64,000 bases of DNA, taken from assembly GCF_964355755.1 (NCBI RefSeq), contig NC_092675.1, positions 875,001 to 939,000 of the forward strand, in the 5' to 3' direction. Shown piece after piece: positions 39,162 through 52,616 of the stretch; position 1 is the stretch's first letter, and every line of letters starts with the position of its first letter. A model generated the notes under the pieces. It was not told the origin of the DNA. It searched no databases and saw nothing but the letters and a program-made list of their open reading frames with translations. Source of the stretch: Antedon mediterranea. Lineage: Eukaryota > Echinodermata > Crinoidea > Comatulida > Antedonidae. The position numbers and the translations under genes were made by a program.

Positions 39162-39360
39162 AATTGAAATAAATCATATAAAAATAAATAGGGTGTACCT
39201 GAGCAATCTAGAATATTCTATATAACCGTATTCCCTAAAATGATATTAATGTATGTGTTTGTAAATTGAAGAAATCATATAAAAATAAATATAGTGTACC
39301 TGATAAATCTAGAATATTCTATAACTGTATACCCTAAAATGATATTAATTTATGTGTTTG
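39162..39360 (+). repeat. Tandem duplication, ~102 bp x 2
   Basis: AATTGAA(AT/G)AAATCATATA through CCCTAAAATGATATTAAT and TATGTGTTTG is repeated with a period of 102 bp and several substitutions. Confidence 0.85.
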
Positions 39361-39618
39361 ATATATTTAAATTATTAAAGTATGTTGGTAGTAGATTTAT
39401 TACTGATGCTTTTAATGAGTTTAGTAGATATCGCTGTCATAACGATGCTCATCGTCTCATTAATTCATAATTATAAAATATGTAGTTCATGAAATAATAG
39501 GTTAATTAATTGTCTACATTATTGATGGCAACAATGAATTATTTTGAAAGTAGCACTTGATGGATATCTATGAGTGTGTGATAAATTATTTTTACAATGA
39601 CTCTCCCTTCAAATAATG

Positions 39619-39771
39619 CCCCTTTCACACAGAGTGAGACGGTAATATTGCGCAGTAATTACACAAATGCTGAAATAAGTATTTTTCAATTGTTCCCATT
39701 CACACAGTAAATGGTTGAAATTACTGCAGTATTAACTTTTATGTAATATTGCTGCAATTTATGTGTGAAAA
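39619..39771. mobile_element. MITE with CCCTTTCACACA-type ends
   Basis: The left end is CCCCTTTCACACAG. The right end, read inverted, is CCTTTTCACACATA. Internal segments GGTAATATTGCGCAGTAATT and GTAATATTGCTGCAATTTAT echo one another in the opposite order. About 153 bp, no clear target duplication, superfamily unassigned. Confidence 0.5.
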
Positions 39772-39779
39772 GGTGTGAT

Positions 39780-42700
39780 TAATTAGATGTTGAATTAACC
39801 AAATAATTCATTAATTTAAATAATTCTATTTATAAATATTTTCACTTATTTTTATTAAACAGTACATACATTTCATCATTTATTTGTTCCTGTGTCAAAA
39901 CATACATACATAAATGAGTTTCAGAAATTATTTGAATTTTATTATTTTCTATTATTAAATTTTATTCTTAAATTGGACCAAGTTGATATTGCTTTAGTCT
40001 ACCCTATTTATTAATGGACTGTTCCATAATTTATTAATTTACATTGAAGATGTTGATGATTTATTTAGATTTGTCGGTTTAAATCATAAGCGAGGTTGAT
40101 AAGTCAGTGTAAACAATATGTGTCCATATGCTAAATATCTAACACAATTATCTAGACTTGTGGCTAATTGCTGTGGTTGCTAATTAATTTTGTTTACCTG
40201 GTTCAAACAAGTTGGCTGCTAAAATCACTATCCCTTTTAATATTTATTACACTTAAACAGGTTAAGATTTACTTATTACTTTTTTTAAATTTTAATTTAG
40301 GTACTCAAATTATTGTATAAAGTACATATTTTTTTAAACTTTTTAAAATGTTTCCAAATATGCATTTTTAAAAGTGCTTTATTAAAATGTAAAACTGACA
40401 GAGCTTGTCTTCATAGCAATATCAAAGGTTTGTTATTATTACTGTATTGCATACAAAGATAGAGTAAATGTTAAGTGGACCAACCATGACCAATAAATTA
40501 AGCCACTTTTAAAACTTGCCTGCAAAGAGGGATGTGTTGACAATAGAGATTACAGGAACTTATTGAAATTAAAGCAAGTGACATTTGTTTACCAAAAGGT
40601 TTATACATTCTAATCCTAATCCCAGTTTAACCTATTCAGGTACTTAAATGCAACTTCTATTAATAAAATGGCTGCAAAGTCAATAGTTGTTTCCCTTGTT
40701 TTCTACATTTGATACAAATTACTAGTAACAGTGATATTCGCACCTGCAGACGTTAAAAATCTTAACAACAAAAGTTGTTTTGCAATGCTTGAATGCAGTT
40801 AAATGCTGTAAATAAGAAATTAAATTGAAATACACCTTTGATTCCCTTGATTTCTTTAGCTTTGTTTCATTTGTATGTTGTGGCTATCATATATTGCTAA
40901 ATGAGATTTTTACTCTCAGTAGGTAAATCATTAAAACCATTATTATTTAATAATAGACATTTACTTACAAGTAAGTTCGTAACTGTAATTTTCCCCACTT
41001 TTATTTAACTTTAAACTGGCTTAGACTTTATTCGAATAACGCTTTTGGGCCAGCAGCTTATAAAAACGGTGCGTTCTAACATTAACAATACAGTTTACAA
41101 AAATAAGTTTCATCAAAACTAAAAATATTAAATTTGTATTCAAAGTGGAGAATTTGTCAAGACTATCAGGTATTGAAACTATTGGAAAAAAACTAACTAT
41201 TGTAATGTAGATGAAACTAAATAAACAACTAAAATAATAACAATTTTTTTTTAAATTGTTGAAATGTGACTACAATATATTTCTATAAAATTGTGTTAGT
41301 GTTTATCCAACAGCTCTGCAATGTTTTTCTGGATCGTTTTTTATTTTATTTTGTCTTCATTGTAATTTTTTTTTCTCAGTAATTTGCCTTTGATTAATAA
41401 TACGGTAGATATAAAATAGCAACAGTTAAAGAAAACCAAAGAGCAGTGAAAGTACTGTAACTGACATGTTTCACTTTAGAGATGGCAGAATTAAATTTAC
41501 AACTTTTTAAAGTGTTTTATTGTTACGCTTTTTGTTGATAATTAAGATAGTATAAAAGATTGATTTTGTAGAAGAGTTTTATAATGAGAAGCAATGGCTG
41601 AACACGATCTACAGTTGAAACAACCGTCATTGATTAACTAGAGTTAAATCTGACAGACAAATAGTCGTCATCCATTTATTGTTTAGTTTAAGCTATAGTT
41701 AAAAAATATTGAGAAACTTTTGTATGAACATACATGACTGTCGCTGTTCTATCACTTACATTACCAAATCCTGTTTTCTGTTTAAAACTGGTTGCCTTAA
41801 ATACTACGTTTCCACATTGGTATTTTGACTATACCCTTTTCACATCTTCAAACCTGGTGTAACAAGTTGTAACCAATAATTTATTCAATTTATTTACTAA
41901 ATGTGGTCGATCGTGTGTGTATTTGTTTCTTTTTTTTTTTCTTACTCTAAAAGGTATTGCCCGATTTTAATATGGGCTCTCTGAGTGCCCTTATACTTTC
42001 AACAATTGAAATACTTTTTATTATCACTGACTTATATTGCTGTTGAAGAAGCCTCAATTTCTCCACATATTTTTTTTTTCAAATCTTTATTATGCATTAT
42101 TTTTATTTCATCTAAACATTAGTGACAATGTACCGTCGTAATAGTCTTTCTTTAATTAGATGATAAATCATATTAGCTTTATATATTCATGCAGCATTTC
42201 TTTCCACTTAAACCAACCGATGAAACTGTTGTATGTATGCTTTAGTGAATTAATTAAATATTCAGTTTTAGCACTGTCTTGTACCTTTATATTGATTCTA
42301 TTCATTTCTATGTATTACACTGTAGTTAATTAAATCCTTCATAGACTTAGACCCCCTTCTTTAGGACATTTCTCTATTCAGGGGACGATCAAGGGGAGAG
42401 GAGTAATTAAAATGAACTTAATCAGTGTAACATAGAAGAGTACAGGTCTTTTTCGTACTATTATTGACAATTTCATCGTAGATAAAGCAAATACGGTAAT
42501 GTTTCAGCAAAAAAAAAAAACACACAAACTTATATTATTTATTTAATTACTTTATTTTTATTGCAATTATACTATGTGATCATCTTCTTTTTTTTTTATT
42601 CTCTTATCCACTAAGAATACTATACATAAACAAATACTGTACTGTATACACAGTCAGATAAAACATGTTTTTGTCGCTCTTTTTGTGAGCTTTGGACAAA

Positions 42701-43600
42701 TCATGTTTATACTGTATACATCATTATGATTTATATTTCCAGAGGGAAGAATGACTTTACTGAAACAATGATTTTGTTGGTGAACAGTAATTTTTTTTCT
42801 GTTGTCATGATTGTGACGTTATCACACCGAAGCAATCATATCATCACATTCATACTGAGCTAATTGTAGTAGTATTGGTAAACATTAGTTTGGTGGCCCA
42901 TTATCAGACCGAGTTGGATGCAAATTGTATTTATTAATCAGAGAGTTTGTAAGATGGATGTATCTTTTGTTGGTGTTTAAATCTGCTACAGTCAGTCAGT
43001 CATTCTTTAATTATATATTCATGGCTTTATTGTTCAGTTGTGTTAGTAACTAGATGATACTTCGACTGTTCCATTTTTACATAAGGGATTTTCTCATTTT
43101 CACCAACAATAAAGAAAATAACCATCTTTGTAACTCTTACTCATTTAATATATGATATTAAGTATTTGACAGGTTATTAGAATAACTGATCATAAAGTAT
43201 TTTTACCAGTTTTGTTTAATATTTGTGGAACTATTTTTATTTTTATTTATTATAACGGCATGCTAGTTGTGCTAGAATACAGTCTATTAAAGGTCAAATA
43301 ATGGTAGAATCCAAGTCTGCAACAAAAGTGGATTTTTTTCAGCTGTGTATAGTGGGATTCTATTTAACTATAGATTTTCACAGTGATCTGTTCAATTTCT
43401 CTACTTAATTTATCCATAATCTAAGGTATTCTTTGTCGTCTAAGACGCCGCACTCAGTAATTAGCAGATAATTAAGCCAGAGAACAGCAACTGTTCAATA
43501 TTCACCATGGAGGGGTAAGATGTCTTTTTGTTTACATTCTCAGTTATGCATTTTATTCAAAGAAATCTTTAAGAATATTGTACTATTATTAGTAGTGATT
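39780..43600. other. AT-rich intronic stretch
   Basis: No exon, RNA gene or well-bounded element was seen. A transposon-like end (TATACCCTTTTCACATC) lies at about 41830. Homopolymer T and A runs are frequent. Confidence 0.45.
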
Positions 43601-43609
43601 GATGGATGT

Positions 43610-43905
43610 TTGATTGGTGTCCTCCTTTGGGACATCTCTATTAAGGGGACACTTTCCCATGAGACAAAAGAGAGGCAATAGATGTTTGAACAATATGGCC
43701 AACCTCTATTAAGGGGTCACCCCTATAACAGGCAAACCAGGGCCATAGCCACCAGTATGGTTGGTAAGGTTTCACTTTCTCACAGAGGCTTTTGACAACC
43801 CAGTGGCTTGAGAAGAGATTGTTTCCTTTTCTTGCGAAAACCACACCACCGCATTTCTCGTGGCTATATCACTGCATACTTTCAAGTTGTCCTCTTAATA
43901 GGGGT
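43610..43905. repeat. Unclassified dispersed-repeat fragment (TCTATTAAGGGGACA words)
   Basis: CTCTATTAAGGGGACAC (about 43635), CCTCTATTAAGGGGTCACCC (about 43704) and, inverted, CCTCTTAATAGGGG (about 43891) recur, with related words near 42350-42400 and 49125-49190. This looks like pieces of one interspersed family with internal repeats. Overlapping frames on both strands show no known domain. Confidence 0.4.
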
Positions 43906-44811
43906 TCGTACTATAAAACACTAATGTACCTTTTAATGTTTAAGGATAACACACGCTATAATGTTGAGATATTATTCCTAGTCCACAATACGTTTGTGGT
44001 CCCTGTATCTACAGTATCATTCTCCATCTCTTTAAGAATTTCCCTCTTTAACAACTGGTTGATCATGTTCAGACTCGTCATGCTTGGTAATAATAAACCA
44101 CAATTTAATTGATAAAGTTCAGATAAATTTAATTTAACAGCCATACATACATAGTTGTTTTGTAATATACATATCTGTTCATTAGTCAACGTAAAAATCA
44201 TTGAAACGTCACAAAGTAGTCGTTTGTTAATAAGTCTCCTGCTTGCTAAGATCTTCAGATACCAGCGCTACAGATTTTTACCTTAATTCTCGCCTTGAAA
44301 AAAGAAAAATATGTACTGTACACTACCTTTAAGAGTCTAATCATACCCTATGACTTTGTGTTTTCTTAATGATGTGATAGGCGTAGAGGGTGGTATGATC
44401 GAGGGATGGCTGTTAAAATCATGGTGCATGATGTTAGAAGGATTCTTCTAACCTCTGCACACTGTTGAAGATGTTGCTAATCATTATATTCAACACTACA
44501 ATACATTACGAGTGTAAAGTCCTCTAGTACAGTCAATAATTATCTCAAATTGATTATGAACTTGCCATCACCATATTTAAAAAAAATGTCTTTGATGTTT
44601 TCGAATATTTGTTTATTATCTGTCTAAAGGCCCGATACCATCATGTGATGAGGAAAACAAATACAGAATTTTAATTTTAAACTCATGAGAAAAAGAGACC
44701 AAACCTGACAACAGGTGCAAATTTACTGGGCTTGATGCAAAGTGTACAAATAGATGAGAATTCACTGAACAAGTTCTGTTGCTATATAACAAATTGGTCT
44801 AATTGGTGGTT

Positions 44812-44830
44812 GGGGGGGGGGGGGGGGGGG
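44812..44830 (+). repeat. Poly-G run, 19 G
   Basis: An uninterrupted run of 19 G on the + strand. It is unusual in such AT-rich sequence and can form G-quadruplexes. The exact length is prone to sequencing error. Confidence 0.9.
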
Positions 44831-45607
44831 TGAATAGTAAAAAATACAAAATTAAAAATTAAGGATTTTATTCTTTTCTTTATTTTGAAAAATCATTTGT
44901 TCGATACAATGTAGTTTTATCAGTTTATCCTTACAAATATTTAATAGTTTTATCATTTAACTTATTGTAATGATTTGTTAATGATGTGTCAGTTCTAAAA
45001 ACGATGACATGATACATAACTAGAAAAACTGTGGTCTACCTGTTTAATTCATCTATGATTAGTTCATCTTTCTCACCACCAAATTTATAAAAAAATTGTG
45101 TTCTTGATATTTTACATGAAATTTTATTCAGTATTATAAAATATGAAACCAATGTAAATTAATAAAGTGTATCGCTATGCTATATTATAAGTTCTATATT
45201 AATAACCATCTTTTGATGAAAATAAGCAATTGTAATTGACTATTCAATGTAGCTGCACTATCAAATGTGATAGTTCTTTGTATGCACTAGTGCTAGGATA
45301 ATATTGACATTGACAAGAGCACAAAATGATAGCAATCAAAGAACAGGCGTTTCTATTGTATATGAGCATTATCATTGTTATTTATTAACAGTATAATGTT
45401 ATCATTGACGTCGCCTAATCGTTGCCATTTACACATTCTTTATTAAAGTCGGATGCAAATAGTAGATCAAATTAATTTATATAAATGTATGAGAATTTCA
45501 CCATGTGTTTTCTGTATGGATTGTTACAATCATAGTGAACAATTTTGAATTTTAAGTTTTAGAAATAATAATAAGTATGTTTTCACCTTTTATACCTGCT
45601 TATTTTT

Positions 45608-45763
45608 AGAATACTTTTTATACTAATGGTATATGCCATATTACTACCTGTAATACTAAATATTACTTTATTTGAAAACATTTACAGGTATAGTACAAGC
45701 TAAACTTCCTGTTGGTTAAGATAATTATTTAATTTCGAAACAATAATGATGAAGTGAGAATAA
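45608..45763 (-). repeat. Segment duplicated in inverted orientation at 53432-53596
   Basis: Its reverse complement matches the filler inside the Harbinger-like element at 53.4 kb over about 156 bp, with a few substitutions and one 9-bp difference. It has no terminal inverted repeats or tail here, so it is more likely the source locus than a transposon copy. Confidence 0.85.
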
Positions 45764-45825
45764 GAAAAAGCCGCCCTCTGCCCTAAACTAACTGACATTC
45801 AAACTCAAACCTTCTGCCAGATATA

Positions 45826-46118
45826 TTAAAATACCCCTCCCTTTGTTTTGGATATCCCTATTAATTAAAATACCCCTCCCTTTGTTTTGGATCCCTATTA
45901 ATTAAAATACCCCTCCCTTTGTTTTGGATCCCTATTAATTAAAATACCCCTCCCTTTGTTTTGGATCCCTATTAATTAAAATACCCCTCCCTTTGTTTTG
46001 GATCCCTATTAATTAAAATACCCCTCCCTTTGTTTTGGATCCCTATTAATTAAAATACCCCTCCCTTTGTTTTGGATCCCTATTAATTAAAATACCCCTC
46101 CCTTTGTTTTGGATCCCT
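45826..46118 (+). repeat. Minisatellite, 37 bp x ~8
   Basis: The unit reads ATTAATTAAAATACCCCTCC then CTTTGTTTTGGATCCCT. The first copy has GGATATCCCT (2 bp longer). The others are nearly identical, implying recent expansion. One further unit lies at about 46236, carried by the adjacent 155-bp duplication. Confidence 0.95.
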
Positions 46119-46392
46119 ATTAACTATTATTATCACTATCTTTATTATTATATCATCAATATTAACTATTATTATCACTATCTTTTGCACTTTTAAAGAC
46201 TATTTTCACCAATATAATTGCTGCCAAATAAAACACATTAATTAAAATACCCCTCCCTTTGTTTTGGATCCCTATTAACTATTATTATCACTATCTTTAT
46301 TATTATATCATCAATATTAACTATTATTATCACTATCTTTTGCACTTTTAAAGACTATTTTCACCAATATAATTGCTGCCAAATAAAACACA
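46083..46392 (+). repeat. Tandem duplication, 155 bp x 2, including the last minisatellite unit
   Basis: TTAATTAAAATACCCC begins copies at 46083 and 46238. Each runs through TATTAACTATTATTATCACT, CACTTTTAAAGACTATTTTC and GCTGCCAAATAAAACACA, and the copies look identical. Inside each, a TATTAACTATTATTATCACT segment is itself repeated. Confidence 0.93.
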
Positions 46393-46982
46393 TATTGTAT
46401 GGTTTTATTTGTTTTTAAAGAGCTTATGACCGATTTTTTATACACTTTACATTGATATGGTTGACAAATCTTTTGTAGGATAATTTGAGTTTTATTGAAT
46501 TTAATAGCTACTAAATAGCCTCAATTAAATAGTATCAAAATTGTGACACCATTGTATAAAACAATTTTAATAAACTGTAGTGACAATATTGTATTGAACT
46601 GAATATGGATAACCCCATGCTAATAAAAACAGCATTAGTCCGCCGCCGGACATTATTTACTTTCGCGGTTTACAACCATTTGAACTTTGGAATCAAATAA
46701 TGCTATGGGTGTTGGTAAATTAATTGAATTGAAAATGTTGGCATATTGGCGAGATTGATTTTAAGGTGAAGTGTCAATTTTCTAACAAAATTAATAATAT
46801 CAAAGCAATTTTTAAATGATTTAAATTAGTAGATCATATTGTGTATATGTAGACAAGATTGGACTATCAACAAATATTACGGGGGAGATGGAAAGATTTT
46901 TAAAATAACTGTCTACTATTAAACGTGCAAGAATGGTTGAGAAAATATAATATCTTAAAATAATCTATGTTAGGATTTTACT

Positions 46983-47264
46983 ATACTGTAAAACCAGAAA
47001 CGTTTGCGAGTGAATGAAATGTGCGAAAAAGTAGATGGTTGATGCAATCTTGTTATTAATCTTATTACAATGCATTACTGTATTTACAAAGTACATGCAC
47101 TGTAACACAAAGGTCGCGCCTATGATGGCCGTATTGACATGTCTTGTTATAGTATTTAATTTTGCTTGATTTTTTTTAAATCTGCGAAAGTTTTGTCGCG
47201 AAAATGGCCGATGTAACCAATTCAAGAAAGTTTCATGTCTCGAAAGTTTATAGTTTTACAATAT
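46983..47264. mobile_element. MITE with TACTGTAAAAC-type ends
   Basis: The left end is ATACTGTAAAACCAGAAACG. The right end, read inverted, is ATATTGTAAAACTATAAACT. The pairing continues with TTTGCGAG against TTCGAGA for about 28 bp with mismatches. CpG-bearing words such as GCGAAAGTTTTGTCGCGAAA lie inside. The minus-strand 86-codon frame over it has no known domain. Confidence 0.6.
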
Positions 47265-48361
47265 TATAACATACCTGATTATATTCTTGCAATTTGATTG
47301 GTTAATTATGTATCGCGTGCCAGTCGGTATTAGTCCTTCTACCAGAAAAGTGATCTAATGATGATAGTTTATGGGTTCCATTTTCCACATTTTGAGATTT
47401 TTTCCCATTCGACGTTGTTTACAGTAACTGCTCCGTGTTGGAAAATCAACCTGTCGTGCATGCAAAGTTGGAGAACTACTTTTTTTAATGACCTACTTCC
47501 CGGTCTGATTTACGAAGGATACATTTGAATAAAAGTTTATTTTAGAACAGTAGGTGTAAATACAGTACAACAAGTAATTAATGTTTTGCATTAAATAAAA
47601 AATTGTTCTATTTAAGTCGGCTCGTTAAATAAAGCAGTCAACTTTCAACTAATGAAATATTCTCACCATTAAACGCATAAAACATTTGTTATTTGTATAT
47701 TTAATCTTTCTGACTTTGCCTAGCATGACTGTATGTTAGATTATAATGTATATATACCTTATCTCAATTATTATTACATAAATGTTTAAAATAATGGCAT
47801 CTTGAAAACCCATATTTGTCTATTGATTATTTAAGCCTACAGTATTTTATTTTATTGTTGTCCCTATACAGCAGTCATGACCATGTTATTTAGTAATTTT
47901 TTTTATATTTTTCTTTTGCGCTTTTCTTTTAAATTCCACTTTGATAGAAAACAAAATCAAATATAATTATTCGTATTTTAAAACAATTGAATTGTATTAA
48001 TATATCCATTCTCTGATAAGCATCAGCATCTTTAAAATTCAACATGCCAAATATTGATTTTATAACTATTAAAGCTAGAGCAAGTTTATTTAATATATGC
48101 AACTGATTAAATGATGCTGTTAGGTTATGTAAATCCAGTTTTCCTTCTTCAATTATCCATAATGAGATGTAGTGGTACTAGTAATGTTATGCTCTAATTA
48201 GGTATCTCAATATCAGTGTATTCAAGAATGCTAATGATCTCACCAACAGTTGAGTAGTGTGAAGCTTTTTTTGATTGGCAGATTGAAGATAAATCTTATA
48301 ATTTATTGGTTTTCCATTTAGATAATAATGGTTTTAATTTCACCATGTCATATACAGAAAA

Positions 48362-48436
48362 TAATAATAATAATATCCTGGATTTATATAGCACCTATTA
48401 AAATGTTGTAAAACCTCTAAGCGTTGAACATTATTA
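48362..48436 (-). repeat. Non-LTR retrotransposon 3' tail (GCNNTATATAAATCCAG-type)
   Basis: AATAATAATAATATCCTGGA, then TTTATATAGCACCTATT and CCTCTAAGCGTTGAACAT. Inverted, this is the widespread LINE/SINE 3' end with GCTATATAAATCCAGG and an (ATT)n tail. The tandem repeat that follows abuts its body side. Confidence 0.6.
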
Positions 48437-48848
48437 CCCCAGTCATTATTGTCATAATCATAAGATAGTAATATCCCAGTCATTGTCATAATCATAAGAT
48501 AGTAATATCCCAGTCATTGTCATAATCATAAGATAGTAATATCCCAGTCATTGTCATAATCATAAGATAGTAATATCCCAGTCATTGTCATAATCATAAG
48601 ATAGTAATATCCCAGTCATTGTCATAATCATAAGATAGTAATATCCCAGTCATTGTCATAATCATAAGATAGTAATATCCCAGTCATTGTCATAATCATA
48701 AGATAGTAATATCCCAGTCATTGTCATAATCATAAGATAGTAACATCCCAGTCATTGTCATAATCATAAGATAGTAATATCCCAGTCATTGTCTTAATCA
48801 TAAGATAGTAATATCCAGTCATTGTCATAATCATAAGATAGTAATATC
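48437..48848 (+). repeat. Minisatellite, 34 bp x ~12
   Basis: The unit reads CCCAGTCATTGTCATAATCA then TAAGATAGTAATAT. The first copy has a 3-bp ATT insertion. Late copies carry single changes (AACATC, GTCTTAATC, one lost C). Most of the middle copies are identical. There are no unique spacers, so it is not CRISPR-like. Confidence 0.95.
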
Positions 48849-48892
48849 AGTTTTGTTTGTATCCATGTGAACAGTAGTTAATTTTATCATGA

Positions 48893-48975
48893 TCATTAAT
48901 CATTATTATCATCATCAATGATTATTATCATCATCAATGATTATTATGATCATCAATGATTATTATGATGTATAT
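48893..48975 (+). repeat. ATC/ATT-rich microsatellite block
   Basis: AATGATTATTATCATCATC-type units repeat about four times (period about 18-19 bp) and grade into TATTATGATGATC. Confidence 0.8.
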
Positions 48976-48999
48976 TATATTATTATCATTAACTGATGA

Positions 49000-51560
49000 T
49001 GATCAATGAGACGTGTTTGTATGCAAGTGTACAGCCAATAAACTATATAAAATATATATCATTATATAATCATTATCATCATTTAATTAACGATGTACTA
49101 CAGTATACAACTTCTATTAAATGAACACCTTTGTGACTCCCAACAAAGTTCCCCCTTAAAAAGAGTGGTCCCTGTTGGGGCTTTGGGTATAATATAAACA
49201 TAATTTAAATTATTAAACCTCAATTAACTAAACAAGAAAATTAATTGCATTAGAATATATGTATTCAATTGTCTTTTTTGGTTTATACAATAGAATCAAT
49301 CTTGAAAGAGCTTACGTTGTGATGTACAACTTTTGTTGTCTAGACAGTTAGATTTTTTTGCGTTATTGTTCTGTATTGCTCAATCAAGCAGAATATATTC
49401 TGTATTATTAGTGTTATGGTATTATTACAAAGAGGTGATGCAGTAACATTTTGTTTGAACTTGGAATTAATTTATTTATTGGAAAGATTTTAACCAACCA
49501 TAACTGTACCAAAATCCCAAATGGTCTTAAATCGTAGGATGTCAAGCAAAACATTCAGAGTTTGAATTGAGTGATTGTTAATTTATTTTAAACTTTTTGT
49601 TTATGTCAATACATCTTTAATGTTTATGTCAATACATCTTTAAATGTACAGTAATGCGTGTTATAATATTTCTACTCACTGTAACTCCCAAAAATTCCCC
49701 CATTTCTTTTTTATAGTTGGTTGATATATTGCAATAGCACGCATTTTTAGCTTTACAAAAAAAAGGTTTAATGCAAGGCTATAGTCAATTTGAGATGTGG
49801 TTTATTATCTCAATGTTAGATATTTAAACTTTAAATGAATGTAGTTTATCGAAGACATGATCGCTCGACACTAAATGAATTCCTTGCATGAACCAGAGTA
49901 GACTTGAAATACTTTACAATATTGCAAGAGGCTCAAAGGTGGAAAGTTTATAATACCAATTAACATTTTCACGATTCTTAAGATGCGATGGAAAATTGCT
50001 GATCTTGTTATTCATGCTGGAGACGTAGCCATATATCCTGCGGTAATATAATTGAAAGGTACAGCACTAAATTTCTTCATTCCTTAATCTTGATAAATGA
50101 TGCGAGAAAATTTACCTCTCTGTACAATAAATACAATGCACAATTTCTTTATTTATCTCACTAAATGATGATTAAAAGAATCTTCCATCAGATCTGCATG
50201 ATTGTGTTAGTAAATGGCAACTGAACTTTATTATTTTAATATTTGATGGGTAAAATAGCAAATAGGCGCCCTAGTAAAAAAAATTATGTCTCACAACTTT
50301 TATTCAAGATTCAAGACATTTTATTGGAAAATCATTTTGATTGGCATAATTAAGACAATAAACCAACAAAGAAAAATACATCAAATTGCAAAAGGCAAAG
50401 TTAAAATACTATTGATGATGAGGAAGGAAACTTATCTTCTTTTTTTTTGCACATTTACCCCTAATTTGTAACCAATTATGCCTTTTTGTTACAATCACTA
50501 ATATACTGTTGATTTACATTTTATTATTTCAAAATCTTTTAATTAACACTCTACGTAACAGAGTTGGCTGTAAGTGATATAATGAGTGTACTACTAGTAG
50601 TAGATGTATCACCATAACATGACATCTTTTCTCCCATGTATTCATAGTCATTTATCCCAGCAGGTGGTGGGGACCATCTTTAGTGCTTGATTGCAACACG
50701 TTGCAGTGTAATTTTCATCAATTAGGCAATACATTAAGATACTTACAGCGAAGAAAACAATACCTAACAGAGATATTAAAGCTACAATAAAAGAAGAGTT
50801 GAAATATGTATGAAGTATGTCAAATAATTATTCATCACTGTTGTATTGCTTTTTAACAGCTTAAGGCAGCTTGTAACCTTTTGACATTGAGACTACCCTT
50901 ATAAACTATCCTTATGAACATCCAATGAATACAGCTTTACTAACAGTTTACCTGGTTAATACTAATAAGTAGCATATGTTTAATGATCAACCACATCCTA
51001 TGGCTCTGTTGTCATTCTACCTTCATTACTGTATTTAACAACCTTTTAATTTAGTGTGGTTCTGCTGAATAACAGTATACACCAACAAATGTTATTTTTC
51101 TGTTATACTTTACTTACTTAGTCCAGGACATGCCCAAACTTATATCACTAGATTCCTCAATAATTTCCCATATGCCATTGTGACAGCCAGTTCTTCTCTC
51201 TGCATACCATTACCAGGTTCCATCTCTAGTACATCGATGTATGTTTTGTGTTATATTTTACTCAAAAAACTCCAGTATCCATTTTTTCTTGTAGATCAAA
51301 AATCAAAAAGTTTAACTACCACTTTAAAAAAAAATATTTTAACGTATATGGGCCAATAGGTCCTCGGTAAATCAAATGGAGCTGGCCAGTTGCACCGGTT
51401 CTTCCTCAGGTTTTGAAAATTGCAATGCAGAAGAAAGGAAATTTTGGAGCCCTCTATTTCAAAATCCTGGACCAGTTCTGAGTTATTTGGCATAAGTTAA
51501 TGTCTTGGATTCTTTTTAATTATTTGACAATTCTAAATGTGGTTCACCGTATTCCATCGA
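49000..51560. other. AT-rich intronic stretch
   Basis: No exon or bounded element was seen. Short frames such as 50286-50471 are low complexity. A fragment of the TTAAGGGG-word repeat may lie at 49125-49190. Confidence 0.4.
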
Positions 51561-51563
51561 AAC

Positions 51564-51726
51564 TAAAACTCTGTCTACACTATCAAACTAGTTTGACAGA
51601 AAAAGTGTGTATGGTAGTGATATGCCCAAATATGGTAGTGATGTATGACATCATCATGTCCATATGGGCACATCACATTTTTTTTTTGTTACATAAAGAT
51701 TGATGATAGTGTAGACAGAGCTTATA
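51564..51726. mobile_element. MITE, AGCTCTGTCTACAC family, copy 3
   Basis: Left ACTCTGTCTACACTATCAAA and right ATGATAGTGTAGACAGAGCT. The interior contains TATGACATCATCATGTCCAT and GGGCACATCACATT, the inverse of copy 1. At about 163 bp it is the longest copy. A 67-codon frame across it is incidental. Confidence 0.75.
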
Positions 51727-52616
51727 GCAGTACAGTACGCATATAAATCAGTTTTTTATTTGTTGGGACTTTTGTTTTAGTTTTCGTTTCATTGGAGATG
51801 TAGAAATTGAAACTCAATTTTTGTTTTCAATGCTGAAATTAAAGGGTAATTTTTAAATCCAATTGAACTCTCACTATCAACATTGTATGCTTGATTCGCA
51901 CTAATTCTTGATGTATGAATGCTACACCCTTATCTATTTAATTGCTTTAAATCTTCAAAAGCGGGGGCCCTTACAAGAGATACTTCTTTATTAATGATTT
52001 TCTCTAAACCGCTAAATGGTAATATTTTAATATATGAAGTGTGGTTATAACAAGTACATAAATTCTTAGTATTTAGTCCTGTTACTTTAAAGTCATTTCC
52101 TTTTCCTTTTTATTCAGTATCTCATGAATATTGATGAGTGTTTATTTATTCAAAGCTTACATGGTTCACAGAGAAGTAGTTCAAAAAGATAAAAATACTT
52201 AACCTCTATGAAAATTGATTTTATTTTTTGAATAAAAAAAATTTCTTAAAAAGTGTAAGTTCAGATAGTTCTTTTGTTTTTGAATAATTATGCATAATAC
52301 AATATTGATTTTTCATGTATTATTTACAAGAAACTTAAAATATAGTTACTAAATATAGTACTATACCATTTTCCCAATTGTTCAGTGACATATTTTCTTT
52401 AGTTTGATATTCAACGTAGATTTATGCATGTTATGTTTTGAGTTGTTTTTTTATTTATGGATATGATTGAAACTGTATTTTAAGTAGGCCTGTAGTAAAT
52501 GCTTGAATAAAAAAATCAAACTTGGTGCTTTAGAGATTGGTCCCTACTACTAGGGAGTAGGGAGAAAAGCATTCTATTTGTGATAGTACAACTATTATGT
52601 GCACTATTGTGAATAA

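Noticed and set aside
48437-48848. Regular 34-bp direct repeats as a CRISPR array
   Set aside because: The repeats are contiguous with no unique spacers, so this is a minisatellite.
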